From: WHSW01 sp963842795
Lineage (GTDB): Bacteria; Actinomycetota; Thermoleophilia; Solirubrobacterales; 70-9
DNA length: 64,000 bases
Direction of reading: 5' to 3'
Assembly (NCBI GenBank): GCA_963842795.1
Contig: CAWJHV010000041.1
Location: 1-64,000 of the forward strand
Shown here one piece after another: positions 62,734-64,000 of the stretch. The translations under genes were made by a program, and so were the position numbers. Position 1 is the first letter of the stretch. The number at the start of each line of letters is the position of its first letter. The notes under the pieces were generated by a model, which saw only the letters and a program-made list of their open reading frames with translations, searched no databases and was not told the DNA's origin.

Positions 62734-64000
62734 TCAGAGGCCGTTCCAACCGCCGCCGTAGCACGGCTTCGGACCGCAGAGGTTGACGATCGCGCCGTCG
62801 ACCTGGAGGAAGTTGGAGACCTCGGCGAGCCCGTTCGGGATCCCGCGCGGGGCGCCGTGGGGATCCTCGCCGACCCGGTTGGGGACGTTGGTGAGCGGCG
62901 GGGCGGGCGTGCCGATGGTCTCCGACGGGTTGCCCGGGTCGGGGCGCACGGGGCCGAAGTCGGTGTAGACGGCGACCGAGCCCGAGAACGGGTAGGACGC
63001 GATCCGCGGCACGTTCCAGAGCACGTCGGTGTCCGGCCAGCGACCCGGATCGACGACGGGCGCATGGGCGGAGGCGCCGATCGTCCGCGCCTCCACGTCG
63101 GTCATCCAATTGGTGACCTGGTGGTCGCCGACCGCGGCCCCGAGCAGCACCGTGTGCGCGGGCGTGTCGGGCAGCGGGTCGGTGGTCATGCGGTTGGCGT
63201 AGCCGTTCGGCTCGCCGCGGTCCCAGAGCATCTGCACCAGCGAGAGCAACAGCGGCCGCGCGAGCTCATCGGTGTAGGCGCCGTTGAGCAGGATCGCGAA
63301 CTCGTCGTAATCGACCGAGCGCGGCAACAGGATCGAGTAGCGCATCGCCGGCACGCCGAGGGCGGCGCGGGTGAAGTCGGGCGCGACCGCGGCCAGCGCG
63401 CCGCCCATGATCCCGCCCTGGCTGTTGCCGTCGTAGAACAGGCGCTCGTCGTCGATCACCGACTGGCTCGAAAGCGTTCCGTCGGCGTGGAACGCCGGCG
63501 CCGAGGCAAGGCCGGCCGGGTGGATCATCAGCCGGCCCAGATAGAGCTCGTTGAGCAGGCCCTGCTGCAGGCGGTCGGCGAGCTCGGGGAAGTCGGAGAG
63601 CTCGGTGATGATCCCGGCCGTGTTCGGGACGTCCTCGGAGGCCATCCCGATCTCGTCGGTGGCGCAGAGGATGAAGCCGTGGTCGTTGGCGAGGTCCTTC
63701 TGGTACTGGCCCCGGACCTGGTCCAGGGTCCCGAAGAGCCCGTGGCCGTAGAGCGACGGCCGCACGGTCACCGGCGACGTGCCGTCGACGGCGACGCGGG
63801 GGACGATGCAGTCGAACTTGGCCGTGTAGTCGCCGTTGCGGGTCGGCAGCCCGGCGGGACCGAGGGCGAAGCGGCCACCCGGCGCGCAGTTGGGCTGCAG
63901 GTAGCACGGCACCTCGTAGGTGCCGGTGATCTCGCGCGCGACCTCTGTGTCCTCGGCCGGAGTGAAGTTCTCGACCCCCGTGACGGTGAACTCGGGCGAC
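62734..64000 (-). CDS. secreted-type alpha/beta hydrolase, 5' end beyond the window
   Basis: The frame is open to the window edge (64000), so at least 422 codons are present and the N-terminus is missing. 'VRPSLYGHGLFGTLDQVRG' holds the oxyanion-hole-like 'GHGLFG', and 'FYDGNSQGGIMGGALAAVAP' carries the nucleophile elbow G-N-S-Q-G. Cys pairs ('VPCYLQPNCAPGG' and 'LCGPKPCYGGG') suggest export. It resembles large uncharacterised bacterial esterase/lipase-like proteins. The 62 bases to the sigma gene start hold that gene's promoter. Confidence 0.75.
   Translation of the reverse strand, partial: SPEFTVTGVENFTPAEDTEVAREITGTYEVPCYLQPNCAPGGRFALGPAGLPTRNGDYTAKFDCIVPRVAVDGTSPVTVRPSLYGHGLFGTLDQVRGQYQKDLANDHGFILCATDEIGMASEDVPNTAGIITELSDFPELADRLQQGLLNELYLGRLMIHPAGLASAPAFHADGTLSSQSVIDDERLFYDGNSQGGIMGGALAAVAPDFTRAALGVPAMRYSILLPRSVDYDEFAILLNGAYTDELARPLLLSLVQMLWDRGEPNGYANRMTTDPLPDTPAHTVLLGAAVGDHQVTNWMTDVEARTIGASAHAPVVDPGRWPDTDVLWNVPRIASYPFSGSVAVYTDFGPVRPDPGNPSETIGTPAPPLTNVPNRVGEDPHGAPRGIPNGLAEVSNFLQVDGAIVNLCGPKPCYGGGWNGL

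Overview
The window is GC-rich actinobacterial DNA. The secreted paralogues whose mature part begins with an 'RAYEKVSP/RGYEKVSP' signature, their Cys-rich partners, the multi-gene MCE (MlaD-domain) operon and the GRHGL-type TetR regulators together suggest the class Thermoleophilia (Solirubrobacterales or relatives). This placement rests on family resemblance, not on a marker gene. Genes are densely packed, often with 4-bp ATGA/GTGA overlaps, and several start codons lie only 6-9 bases downstream of a TAnnnT-like -10, a leaderless layout.

Layout. 1-780: tRNA-Phe and an OmpR-type response regulator. 905-2447: a secreted alpha/alpha-toroid-like protein. 2461-6394 (minus): folP, a DUF1998-type DEAD/DEAH helicase, a LOG/TIGR00725-type protein and a small conserved protein in one coupled cluster. 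6417-13483: HAD phosphatase, DtxR/MntR-type regulator, PLP aminotransferase, SnoaL-like protein, inositol monophosphatase, sucCD and a type II haloacid dehalogenase. 13470-19678: a sulfotransferase, three tandem paralogous TetR regulators and two tandem GAF-PAS-GAF sensor proteins.

19914-36110 is the most unusual region. It holds three tandem copies of a two-gene cassette, each behind an almost identical TTGACA-18-TATGAT promoter. Gene 'a' is a secreted beta-propeller-like protein with a Pro/Cys-rich stalk and a poly-Lys/Ala tail. Gene 'b' is a secreted protein built of four Cys-containing modules, and its last two modules are identical at DNA level in all three copies. A divergent gene at 35340 looks like a one-module relative of 'b'. 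Next come a secreted protein with 'xELATDSV'-type repeats, a six-gene MCE operon (37173-45925) with no permease or ATPase in the window, and a secreted protein made of about eleven PPC-like domains encoded by near-identical 636-bp tandem repeats (46095-49674).

49769-64000: a BBE-type FAD oxidoreductase; a beta-phosphoglucomutase/GH65 phosphorylase/RpiB/RibD-like/GNAT run; a membrane protein; a nucleotide-sugar dehydrogenase coupled to a small unknown protein; two S51 peptidase E-like proteins; a 550-bp non-coding stretch with hairpins; an ECF sigma/anti-sigma pair with a membrane-anchored secreted protein; and a partial alpha/beta hydrolase running off the window.

Caveat: about 20 otherwise well-conserved genes, several of them housekeeping genes, carry single-base frame breaks. 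This pattern is more consistent with residual indels in the assembly than with mass pseudogenisation. I therefore give whole-gene coordinates and name the approximate break points.
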